A stretch of DNA of 46,551 bases, taken from assembly GCF_030056815.1 (NCBI RefSeq), contig NZ_JASHKR010000037.1, forward strand, positions 1 to 46,551, read 5' to 3'. Of this stretch, positions 1-6,789 are shown piece after piece. This DNA is from Rhodococcus sp. IEGM 1379 (GTDB lineage Bacteria; Actinomycetota; Actinomycetes; Mycobacteriales; Mycobacteriaceae). Position 1 is the first letter of the stretch; each line of letters opens with the position of its first letter. The position numbers and the translations under genes are program-made. The notes under the pieces were generated by a model. The model saw only the letters and a program-made list of their open reading frames with translations. It made no database searches and had not been told where the DNA came from.

Positions 1-2
1 AG

Positions 3-1175
3 CTCGTAATCCTCCTGGTGGTAGTTGTCACCGCCCTCGCGTTCGATTTCACGAACGGTTTTCACGACACCGGCAATGCAATGGCCACATCCATTGCCAC
101 CGGCGCACTCAAACCGAAGGTCGCGGTCACACTCTCCGCCATACTCAATTTGGTCGGCGCCTTCCTGTCGGTCGAAGTTGCAGCGACTGTCGCGAAGGGC
201 GTCGTCAATCTCAACACCGTCAGCGGGCAAGACCTGCTGCTGATTGTTTTCGCCGGCCTCGTCGGCGGCATCATCTGGAACCTCGCGACGTGGCTGCTGG
301 GCTTGCCGTCGAGTTCCTCGCACGCCCTGTTCGGCGGATTGATCGGTGCTGCAATCGCTTCCATTGGCATGGGTGGAGTCGAGTGGGGTGGCGTCGCCAC
401 CAAGGTCATCTTCCCAGCACTCCTCGCGCCTGTTGTCGCGGCGCTGGTCGCCGGTGTCGGCACCAAACTCGTGTACCGCATCACGGCCTCCGTCAAGGAA
501 GACGAGCGTGAGCGCGGATTCCGTTTCGGCCAGGTCGGCACCGCCTCACTGATCTCACTAGCGCACGGCACCAATGACGCCCAGAAGACTATGGGCGTCA
601 TTTTCTTGGCCCTTGTCGCGCACGGGTCCATCACCGCCGATGCGGAAATGCCTTTCTGGGTGAAGTTCACCTGCGCCGTAGCCATCGCTCTGGGAACGTA
701 TCTCGGCGGCTGGCGCATCATCCGCACACTGGGCAAGGGCCTGGTCGAGATCGCGGCGCCGCAGGGACTCGCAGCCGAAGCATCATCCGCTGCCATCATC
801 TTGACGTCCAGCCACCTCGGACTCCCCCTCTCCACGACCCACGTCGCCACCGGCTCCATCCTCGGAACGGGCCTCGGCCGCAAGGGCGCCGAAGTCCGCT
901 GGGGCGTCGCCGGCCGCATGGGTGCCGCGTGGTTGATCACTCTCCCGTCCGCGGCCATCGTCGGCGCGATCTGCTGGGCGCTCGCGCATTACATCGGCGG
1001 CCTCGCCGGCGTGCTGATCGTGTTCGCCGCCTTGATCGCCTTCGCCGTGTTCATGTACCTGCGTTCGCGTAAAGAACCCGTAGACGCCGCCAATGTGACG
1101 GCGGAATGGGACGAGGATCAAGCGGTCACCGTCGTAGATCCCGAACCGTCCCCCGAGACCACCCACAACTCCTGA
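3..1175 (+). CDS. pitA: Inorganic phosphate transporter, PitA-type (5' end cut by the window)
   Basis: Low-affinity phosphate/cation symporter of the PiT family in the cytoplasmic membrane. The frame is open to the left edge, so the true start lies outside; the first in-window start-like codon (GTG at 18) is already inside the first membrane segment. Both halves of the family's internal repeat are visible: DFTNGFHDTGNAMA near the start and AHGTNDAQKTMG about 180 residues in. Each half also carries a matching LPSSSSHALFGG or LPLSTTHVATGS segment. About ten hydrophobic segments follow, then a short acidic tail. It sits upstream of a small membrane protein, DUF3349 genes and menE, the same set as around Rv0545c in M. 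tuberculosis. Confidence 0.93.
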   Translation, partial: LVILLVVVVTALAFDFTNGFHDTGNAMATSIATGALKPKVAVTLSAILNLVGAFLSVEVAATVAKGVVNLNTVSGQDLLLIVFAGLVGGIIWNLATWLLGLPSSSSHALFGGLIGAAIASIGMGGVEWGGVATKVIFPALLAPVVAALVAGVGTKLVYRITASVKEDERERGFRFGQVGTASLISLAHGTNDAQKTMGVIFLALVAHGSITADAEMPFWVKFTCAVAIALGTYLGGWRIIRTLGKGLVEIAAPQGLAAEASSAAIILTSSHLGLPLSTTHVATGSILGTGLGRKGAEVRWGVAGRMGAAWLITLPSAAIVGAICWALAHYIGGLAGVLIVFAALIAFAVFMYLRSRKEPVDAANVTAEWDEDQAVTVVDPEPSPETTHNS

Positions 1176-1190
1176 AAGGGGTAGACGAGA

Positions 1191-1454
1191 ATGCACCTCA
1201 TCACCGATACCCTCAGTTCGCTCTGGCAGGTAGTTGCCGTCGGCCTACTCTTCGGAGCCGGATTGCCCGCGATCTTCGCATTCGGCCTCAAATCCCTGAG
1301 CTTGCAGAACGCCGACGGCACCGACGGACCCAGCCCGCTGGGCAGAGCCGGCGCCTACCTGTGCTTCGCGGTTGTGCTCATCACGATCCTTGCTGGGATA
1401 CTGCTGCTGATGAAGAACTTCTTGGCCAGCACGTTCGGGATCAACGTCTTCTGA
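1191..1454 (+). CDS. Small membrane protein of unknown function next to pitA
   Basis: 87 residues with two clear hydrophobic segments (about residues 12-33 and 55-78) and few charges, so a small two-pass membrane protein. The ATG at 1191 lies 15 bases after the pitA stop and is preceded by an AAGGGG ribosome site, which suggests co-transcription with the phosphate transporter. The stop is followed within two bases by an alternative start of the next gene. I do not recognise a named family. Its position suggests an accessory role for phosphate transport, but that is inference only. Confidence 0.75.
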   Translation: MHLITDTLSSLWQVVAVGLLFGAGLPAIFAFGLKSLSLQNADGTDGPSPLGRAGAYLCFAVVLITILAGILLLMKNFLASTFGINVF

Positions 1455-1509
1455 GTTGGGTGCTACGACTAACCCACTCCACTACCGAAACGAAAACGAG
1501 GCCGAGGAT

Positions 1510-1842
1510 TTGAGCAAGTATTCATTGCGCAGTGTGCTCGACTGGCTGCGGGCGGGATACCCCGAGGGAATCCCGGACAAGGATCATTTTGCGCTGCTCG
1601 CCGTCTTGCGTCGACGTCTGACCGACGAAGAAATCGAGCAGGTCGTCGCCATGTCCATCGAGTCCGCACACGAAGTTCCGGACCGGCACGTCGATTACGA
1701 CAGCATCCGAGCGATCATCGCGGGAATCCTGAACGAGGAGTCGTCCGAGGAGGACGTCGACCGTGTGACCGCGCGTCTACGCGCAGGCGGGTGGCCCGTC
1801 GCTGAGGACAACGTCAGCAGCGAAGTTCGAGATGTGAGCTGA
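1510..1842 (+). CDS. DUF3349 protein, first copy
   Basis: 110-residue soluble protein of the actinobacterial DUF3349 family (Rv0543c-like), a small helical fold of unknown function. I chose the TTG at 1510, with an ACGAGG ribosome site at 1496-1501, because it lines up with the start of the neighbouring paralogue: both then begin with a short lead, a W-L-R-A-G-Y-P block and a following G-(I/V)-P motif. A longer version from TTG 1456 is possible but would add an unconserved stretch. The C-terminal R-(A/S)-x-L-x-x-G-G-W-P motif is shared with the next gene. The arrangement DUF3349-menE-pitA is conserved in mycobacteria. Confidence 0.85.
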   Translation: MSKYSLRSVLDWLRAGYPEGIPDKDHFALLAVLRRRLTDEEIEQVVAMSIESAHEVPDRHVDYDSIRAIIAGILNEESSEEDVDRVTARLRAGGWPVAEDNVSSEVRDVS

Positions 1843-1846
1843 CACC

Positions 1847-2152
1847 ATGGCCCTTCCGCCCTTCCTCACCTCGATAGTCGGTTGGTTGCGGGCCGGTTAT
1901 CCCAATGGTGTTCCCGAACAGGACTACATTCCGTTGTTCGCGTTGCTGACGCGTCGACTCTCCGAAACCGAGGTCGACGCTGTCGCCGATGCGTTGATCG
2001 AGGATGGTGATCTCCCGATCGAGAAAACCGACATCCAGGTGCTGATCACCAAGATCACCAACGAGATGCCCCTGGAAACCGATGTCGACCGCGTGCGCAG
2101 CCATCTCGCTGTGGGTGGCTGGCCGTTGGCCGAACCGGACGACCGACGGTGA
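1847..2152 (+). CDS. DUF3349 protein, second copy
   Basis: 101 residues, clearly paralogous to the gene just upstream: both share WLRAGYP near residue 12, the L(L/T)RRL(S/T) helix, and the C-terminal (V/S)DRVxxxL-x-x-GGWP ending. The start ATG at 1847 is five bases after the previous stop. Its last codons overlap the menE GTG start in a GTGA junction, so translation of menE is probably coupled to it. The family function is unknown. The tandem duplication beside menE suggests a role connected with menaquinone or phosphate, but nothing in the sequence shows a catalytic motif. Confidence 0.86.
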   Translation: MALPPFLTSIVGWLRAGYPNGVPEQDYIPLFALLTRRLSETEVDAVADALIEDGDLPIEKTDIQVLITKITNEMPLETDVDRVRSHLAVGGWPLAEPDDRR

Positions 2153-3288
2153 ATACTCTTCGCACACTGCCGGTTCCGCAGGGCGAGGCGGTTCTCGCAA
2201 TGATGCCGCGGATCGCGCAGATTCTCGACGGCAACCACTCTGCAGTACTCCCCGTCCCGGCCGCGGATACCCGCGAAACCGCCAGGCTCACCGATGCGTT
2301 GCGTCCTGATGAGGCCATCGAAGATGCTATCTCGTTGGTGGTCGCAACGTCTGGCACCACCGGCACCCCGAAGGGCGCAATGCTCCGCGCCGACGCCTTG
2401 CGGGCCAGCGGCGAGGCCACCCACGAACACCTGGGCGGGCCCGGTTCCTGGCTGCTGGCCCTGCCCCCTCATCACATTGCCGGGATGCAGGTGTTGCTCC
2501 GCAGCGCACTCGCGGGAACCGAACCGGTAGTTGTCGACGTCAGTGAAGGCTTTTCTCCCGCAACACTTTCCGGCGCCATTTCTTCGATGAGCGGACCGCG
2601 TCGGTACACATCCTTGGTGCCCACCCAGTTGGTCAAGGCACTCGGTGATCCAGGCGCCGTCGAAGCACTCGCTTCCCTCGACGCAGTCCTTCTGGGCGGC
2701 GCCGCAACTCCGGCACCGGTTCTCGAACAGGCCACTGCTGCGGGCATCATCGTCGTGCGTACGTATGGCATGAGCGAGACCGCCGGGGGTTGTGTGTACG
2801 ACGGAATCCCGTTGGCCGGAGCAAGAATCCGCATCGACGACGGCCGGGTGTTGCTCGGCGGACCGATGCTGGCGTCGGGATACCGCGGGCTTCCCGACCA
2901 TCCCGCTTTTGCCGAGCCTGGTTGGTTCCGCACCGACGACGCCGGATCCGTGGTCAACGGTGGATTGCGCATCAGCGGGCGCCTCGACGAGGCGATCTCG
3001 ACCGGCGGCCTGACCGTCGTACCGCAGGTGGTCGAGGCTGCACTGATCGACCATCCTGCGGTACGGGAGTGCGCTGTCATCGGTGTCAGCGATCCCCGTC
3101 TCGGGCAACGGGTTGTGGCCGTCGTGGTGCCCGAGGGGACACCGCCGTCGCTCGAAGAGTTACGCGCGCATGCTCAGCGCACCGTGGATGCGACGGCAGC
3201 GCCCCGCGAACTCTTCATCGTGGATTCACTCCCCCTGCGCGGGCCCGGCAAGGTCGACCGCGCAGCATTAGTGGCCCGCTTCAGCTAG
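2149..3288 (+). CDS. menE: o-Succinylbenzoate-CoA ligase
   Basis: Acyl-AMP-forming ligase (ANL superfamily) that activates o-succinylbenzoate to its CoA ester in menaquinone synthesis; cytosolic. 379 residues. The AMP-binding P-loop ATSGTTGTPKG lies at about residues 66-76, the adenylation motif YGMSETAGG near 205, the hinge motif ISGRLDE near 277, and the catalytic lysine in GPGKVDRAAL near the C-terminus. The N-terminal region is shorter than in generic acyl-CoA synthetases, as in mycobacterial MenE. The GTG start overlaps the preceding stop (GTGA). menA, a later step in the same pathway, lies 6.8 kb downstream. Confidence 0.93.
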   Translation: MNTLRTLPVPQGEAVLAMMPRIAQILDGNHSAVLPVPAADTRETARLTDALRPDEAIEDAISLVVATSGTTGTPKGAMLRADALRASGEATHEHLGGPGSWLLALPPHHIAGMQVLLRSALAGTEPVVVDVSEGFSPATLSGAISSMSGPRRYTSLVPTQLVKALGDPGAVEALASLDAVLLGGAATPAPVLEQATAAGIIVVRTYGMSETAGGCVYDGIPLAGARIRIDDGRVLLGGPMLASGYRGLPDHPAFAEPGWFRTDDAGSVVNGGLRISGRLDEAISTGGLTVVPQVVEAALIDHPAVRECAVIGVSDPRLGQRVVAVVVPEGTPPSLEELRAHAQRTVDATAAPRELFIVDSLPLRGPGKVDRAALVARFS

Positions 3289-3551
3289 GCGGAATTGCGC
3301 GAACCGAGACTTCTGCCGCGGGTCGCACTGTCATTCATTCAGAGGACTGTTCGGCACTACACCACTGCGCTAATCTTCAAATCGTAGAGACCCACCGAAA
3401 AAGATGAACTTGTCCATATCCGAGAAGGCCGATAAGTAATCTTTTCCTAAAGTTAGTAAAGATACTTCGGCTAACTATCTTCTCATTGGAAATATCAGGC
3501 CGAAATCGCAGACAAAGACGAATCGCCATACTTCGAATAGGTGAAACGATC

Positions 3552-3947
3552 ATGAGCACACTCCTCGAACTGCACAATCTCGCAACCCAACATCTCTCTA
3601 CTGTGAATGCTGCGGAATCGACCGAATTCCTGGCCAAGCGCGGCCTCAAGGTTTCCGGAAAATCAGGGTTCGGCGGGTGGATCCTCATCCTCGTGATCGG
3701 CGGCGGCATCGTCGGTGCCGTTCAGTGGGCGCGTGACCGGGGCAGATGGGATCAAGTGAAGCGAAATCTTTCGAATCGCCCGGGATCGATGCCTCCCCCG
3801 GTCACACCTCCACCAGGCGCGCAGCATTTCCCGAATAGCCAGCAGTACCCCAGCAGCCAGCCGTTCCCAGGCTCACCGCCACCACCGCCGGCACCCTACC
3901 CGACCGTGCATCCCGACAATACTCACTATCCCAACGGACCTTACTGA
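3552..3947 (+). CDS. Single-pass membrane protein with proline-rich tail, unknown
   Basis: 131 residues from the ATG at 3552, which follows a TAGGTG ribosome site; upstream in-frame codons lie in AT-rich leader sequence and are unlikely to be translated. One hydrophobic segment (about residues 43-61, GGWILILVIGGGIVGAV) separates an N-terminal helix-forming part from a basic stretch and a Pro/Ser/Gln-rich C-terminal half ending in PNGPY. This looks like an anchored protein with a disordered tail. I do not recognise a family. The roughly 260-base AT-rich leader upstream suggests its own promoter, and it is followed 38 bases later by another unrecognised gene. Confidence 0.72.
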   Translation: MSTLLELHNLATQHLSTVNAAESTEFLAKRGLKVSGKSGFGGWILILVIGGGIVGAVQWARDRGRWDQVKRNLSNRPGSMPPPVTPPPGAQHFPNSQQYPSSQPFPGSPPPPPAPYPTVHPDNTHYPNGPY

Positions 3948-3985
3948 TTCACGACATCCACCCAATTTCAGGAGGCAGAGTTACT

Positions 3986-4399
3986 ATGGTTGCCACTCAC
4001 AAATTCTCGAATTCGCACATCACCGTCAGCGGCCGACTCAGCGCTGACCGCTTGGCCGAATTGGCGCATTACGTCGCCGAGAATGCCGGCAGTACCGCAA
4101 AGATAAGGTTCGAAGGAAGCCAAGCCGGCACCATCAGCTACTCAATTCGCTCATGGGTGGGCGCGAGCATGATGACCTTCGACGTCCACATAACAAATCA
4201 AGGCGATAGTGCAAGCGCAAGAAGCGAGATCGACATGTTCAAGACAACCCAGCAAACAATGTTCTTCATTCCGGTCACTCCGAAACAATTGCTGGGCTAC
4301 AGCATGTACAAAAGGTTCATGGAAGGTCTCGCTCTCGCGGTCCGTGCCGAGGATCCCAACGCCGATGTGCAGATCATCGAGCAACCTCAGTTTGCCTGA
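3986..4399 (+). CDS. Unrecognised soluble protein
   Basis: 137 residues with no signal peptide, membrane segment or lipobox. The start is well set by AGGAGG at 3970-3975. The composition is mixed alpha/beta: a strand-rich N-terminal half (HKFSNSHITVSGRLS, TISYSIRSWVGASMMTFDVHI) and a helical C-terminal half around KQLLGYSMYKRFMEGLALAV. The gene lies 38 bases behind the proline-tail membrane protein and is probably co-transcribed with it, then ends just before a perfect 19-bp hairpin. No catalytic motif is evident and I give it no function. Confidence 0.72.
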   Translation: MVATHKFSNSHITVSGRLSADRLAELAHYVAENAGSTAKIRFEGSQAGTISYSIRSWVGASMMTFDVHITNQGDSASARSEIDMFKTTQQTMFFIPVTPKQLLGYSMYKRFMEGLALAVRAEDPNADVQIIEQPQFA

Positions 4400-4413
4400 G
4401 CCCGTGAAACAGC

Positions 4414-4458
4414 GGTGGGTCGGACGTGTGGAACAGCAGTCCACACGTCCGACCCACC
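4414..4458. terminator. Perfect 19-bp inverted repeat between convergent genes
   Basis: Arms 4414-4432 and 4440-4458 are exact reverse complements (GGTGGGTCGGACGTGTGGA) around the 7-base loop ACAGCAG. It starts 15 bases after the stop at 4399 and precedes the stop of a minus-strand small ORF at 4478. No strong T-run follows on either side, so it is a terminator of the U-poor kind common in actinobacteria, or a shared bidirectional one. Confidence 0.7.
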
Positions 4459-4477
4459 GGCGCAGAAATTGATCGAT

Positions 4478-4624
4478 CTACCCGCTACTCTTCCTCGGAA
4501 TGTCCACTGCCTCCCGGACCACGGTGAGTAGTCGTTGCACGATCTGTGGCGCGAGGCAGCCCGATACGAGCAGGCCGAATGCTGCAAGGGTGACTATTAC
4601 GGGTGTCATCCTCGTCAGGTTCAC
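4478..4624 (-). CDS. Possible small membrane protein (48 residues)
   Basis: A short minus-strand ORF encoding one hydrophobic segment (MTPVIVTLAAFGLLVSGCLA) and an amphipathic basic tail. The GTG at 4624 is preceded by AAAGGA at a spacing of seven, better than the longer in-frame start at 4687 or the inner ATG at 4609. It converges on the hairpin at 4414-4458, which fits a real transcription unit. There is no recognised family. The call rests only on the ribosome site, the membrane segment and the terminator position, so it may be spurious. Confidence 0.4.
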   Translation of the reverse strand: MNLTRMTPVIVTLAAFGLLVSGCLAPQIVQRLLTVVREAVDIPRKSSG

Positions 4625-4795
4625 GAACGCGTCCTTTGCATGTTGATTGCTACGTCTCGGACGCCATTTCCTGGCCAGCTCCGACAAAGTTTGCGATTAC
4701 CCACTCGCATTCGGTCGCGGAACCGCCATGCCGTCCAACTTGGCAGCAGCGCATTTGAGCGGCGGCAATTTGTGGCGGGTTTCACACAATTTCCA

Positions 4796-4822
4796 TTACG
4801 GATCGTAACGAAATATTATAAT
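4796..4822. promoter_or_regulatory. Palindrome and -10-like box upstream of the ABC exporter
   Basis: TTACG-GAT-CGTAA (4796-4808) is a 13-base palindrome followed by TATAAT at 4817-4822 in a locally AT-rich stretch, about 140 bases before the exporter start at 4959. The layout is that of a repressor site overlapping a -35 region. The rest of 4625-4958 contains nothing else I can name. Confidence 0.35.
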
Positions 4823-4958
4823 TCGTCCTGATCACGCCCACTAGTCGGGACTCTGGGCCCATCCAACTGAATGGGCTACCTCTAGCCGCATTTTCGGTGC
4901 AAGCGTCCGCAAGTTCCATGCAAGACATATGCAAGCGCACTCTGTCAGGCTTTACACC

Positions 4959-5966
4959 ATGAACCACACAGCTTCGCCTTTTGCCATCGAAGCCGAGGGC
5001 CTGGTCAAGAAGTTCGGCGAGCACCGCGCCGTCGACGGCGTCAGCCTCACCGTTCCCACCGGCACGGTCTTCGGGGTCCTCGGCCCCAACGGAGCAGGCA
5101 AGACCACGACGGTCCGCATGCTCGCCACACTCCTGCGCCCCGACGGCGGGGAGGCCCGAATCTTCGGCCACGACGTCAGCCGCGAGCCGACTGCTGTTCG
5201 GTCGCTGATCGGAGTGACCGGGCAGTACGCCTCGGTGGACGAAGATCTGACCGCCACCGAGAATCTGGTGATCTTCTCGCGGTTACTCGGCTTGAGCCGC
5301 AAAGATTCTCGCAAGAAGTCGCTCGAACTTCTCGAGGAGTTCGATCTGACCGACGCGGCTACGAAGCCGCTCAAGAACTTCTCCGGAGGTATGCGTCGAC
5401 GCCTCGATCTGGCCGCCAGCCTGATTGCCCGCCCTCCGTTGCTGTTCCTGGACGAGCCCACCACCGGCCTTGATCCGAGAACCCGCGCTCAGATGTGGGA
5501 GACGATCCGCCGTCTGGTCGCCGAGGGGTCGACGGTCATGCTCACCACCCAGTACCTCGACGAAGCGGACCAGCTCGCCGATCGGATCGCCGTGATCGAT
5601 CGAGGTCGTGTGATCGCGAACGGCACAGCCGACGAACTCAAGGCTTCGGTCGGCATTTCCTCCTTGCACCTCAAGTTGGTCGAGCGGGATCGCACCGAGG
5701 AGGCCCGGTCGATCATCGCAGCGATGCTCGGCGTCGAGGTTGCCGTAACGCCCGAGGTCGGCCGGGTCACCGCTCCGATGAGCGATCCTTCCGTCACCGC
5801 CGACCTGCTGATTCGCCTGCGGGAACGCGGCATCGCCGTGGACGAGATCAACGTACAAAAGCCCAGTTTGGACGAAGTGTTCCTGACCATCACCGGGCAT
5901 CAGCCCGAAGACGGTAGCCGCAACGACGCCGATTCCGACAACGACTCCGATCGGATTCCCGTATGA
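4959..5966 (+). CDS. ABC exporter ATP-binding subunit, DrrA-like
   Basis: ATPase of a DrrAB-type exporter, the family that extrudes daunorubicin, lipids or other hydrophobic molecules. 335 residues. Walker A GPNGAGKTT is at 42-50, the ABC signature FSGGM at 141-145, Walker B LLFLDEP at 161-167, and the H-loop region lies in the TTQYLDEADQLADRI block. A C-terminal extension of about 110 residues with the DrrA-type VQKPSLDEVFLTITG segment follows the core. I chose ATG 4959; a start 30 bases upstream exists but adds no conserved sequence. The stop overlaps the permease start (ATGA). A SARP-type regulator lies just beyond in the opposite direction. Confidence 0.88.
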   Translation: MNHTASPFAIEAEGLVKKFGEHRAVDGVSLTVPTGTVFGVLGPNGAGKTTTVRMLATLLRPDGGEARIFGHDVSREPTAVRSLIGVTGQYASVDEDLTATENLVIFSRLLGLSRKDSRKKSLELLEEFDLTDAATKPLKNFSGGMRRRLDLAASLIARPPLLFLDEPTTGLDPRTRAQMWETIRRLVAEGSTVMLTTQYLDEADQLADRIAVIDRGRVIANGTADELKASVGISSLHLKLVERDRTEEARSIIAAMLGVEVAVTPEVGRVTAPMSDPSVTADLLIRLRERGIAVDEINVQKPSLDEVFLTITGHQPEDGSRNDADSDNDSDRIPV

Positions 5967-6784
5967 CCACTACGCTGACAACTCCCCAATCGCCGGTCAC
6001 CGACCATGTTCCGAGGCGCATCAGTCTCGAGCAGAGCTTCGCGAATACCTTCACCATGGCGTATCGCGGAATTCTCAAGATCAAGCACAACCCGGAGCAG
6101 TTGTTCGACGTCGTCATCCAGCCCATCATCTTCACGCTGATGTTCACGTACATCTTCGGCGGGGCCATCGCCGGCGACGTCACGGCCTATTTGCCGACGA
6201 TCATCCCCGGCATCTTGGTTCAGACAGTGATCACCGGTTCCATCGTCACCGGCACCCAGCTACGTGAAGACATGGACAAGGGTGTGTTCGACCGCTTCAA
6301 GTCTCTGCCGATTGCGCGCATCGCCCCCCTGTCCGGCGCCTTGCTTGCCGACGTCGTGCGGTACGGAATCGCGACGACCATTACGTTCATCGTCGGTTTT
6401 GCGATGGGCTACCGCCCCGCCGGTGGAGCTGTGGGTATTCTCTCGGCCGCGATCCTGGTGATGGTCTGCGCGTTCTCGATCAGTTGGATCTTCGCGTTGA
6501 TGGGCGTGATGATGAACAAAGCGTCTACGGTGCAGGGTGTTTCGATGCTCGTGCTGTTCCCGCTGACGTTCCTGTCCAACGCGTTCGTCGATCCTGCCAC
6601 CATGCCGAGTTGGCTGCAGAAGTTCGTGAATGCCAACCCGGTTTCACACCTGGTGACCGCAGTCCGAGAACTGGCCAATGATGGTCACTTCGGCATCCAC
6701 GTCGTATGGTCCCTGGTCGGCGCCGCCGTGATCGTGGCGGTGATGGCGCCGCTGACCGTGCGGATGTACATGCGTAAGACGTAA
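5963..6784 (+). CDS. ABC-2 type exporter permease, DrrB-like
   Basis: Membrane partner of the preceding ATPase. 273 residues with about six hydrophobic segments typical of ABC-2 permeases, an N-terminal amphipathic stretch (FANTFTMAYRGILKIKHNPEQLFD) and the family segment FLSNAFVDPATMPSWLQKFVNANPVSHL near residue 210. Its ATG overlaps the ATPase stop by four bases, so the two are translationally coupled. It ends five bases before the stop of the convergent regulator gene. The substrate cannot be read from sequence; drugs, siderophore-like compounds and lipids are all possible for this family. Confidence 0.88.
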   Translation: MTTTLTTPQSPVTDHVPRRISLEQSFANTFTMAYRGILKIKHNPEQLFDVVIQPIIFTLMFTYIFGGAIAGDVTAYLPTIIPGILVQTVITGSIVTGTQLREDMDKGVFDRFKSLPIARIAPLSGALLADVVRYGIATTITFIVGFAMGYRPAGGAVGILSAAILVMVCAFSISWIFALMGVMMNKASTVQGVSMLVLFPLTFLSNAFVDPATMPSWLQKFVNANPVSHLVTAVRELANDGHFGIHVVWSLVGAAVIVAVMAPLTVRMYMRKT

Positions 6785-6789
6785 GGAAA

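Noticed and set aside
1924..3108. 394-codon minus-strand open frame
   Set aside because: Antisense to menE, whose AMP-binding and hinge motifs are unmistakable.
3440..3485. Nested short inverted repeats (TTAG/CTAA and AAGATA/TATCTT) before 3552
   Set aside because: Arms of 5-7 bases in AT-rich sequence are too weak to call a riboswitch or operator.
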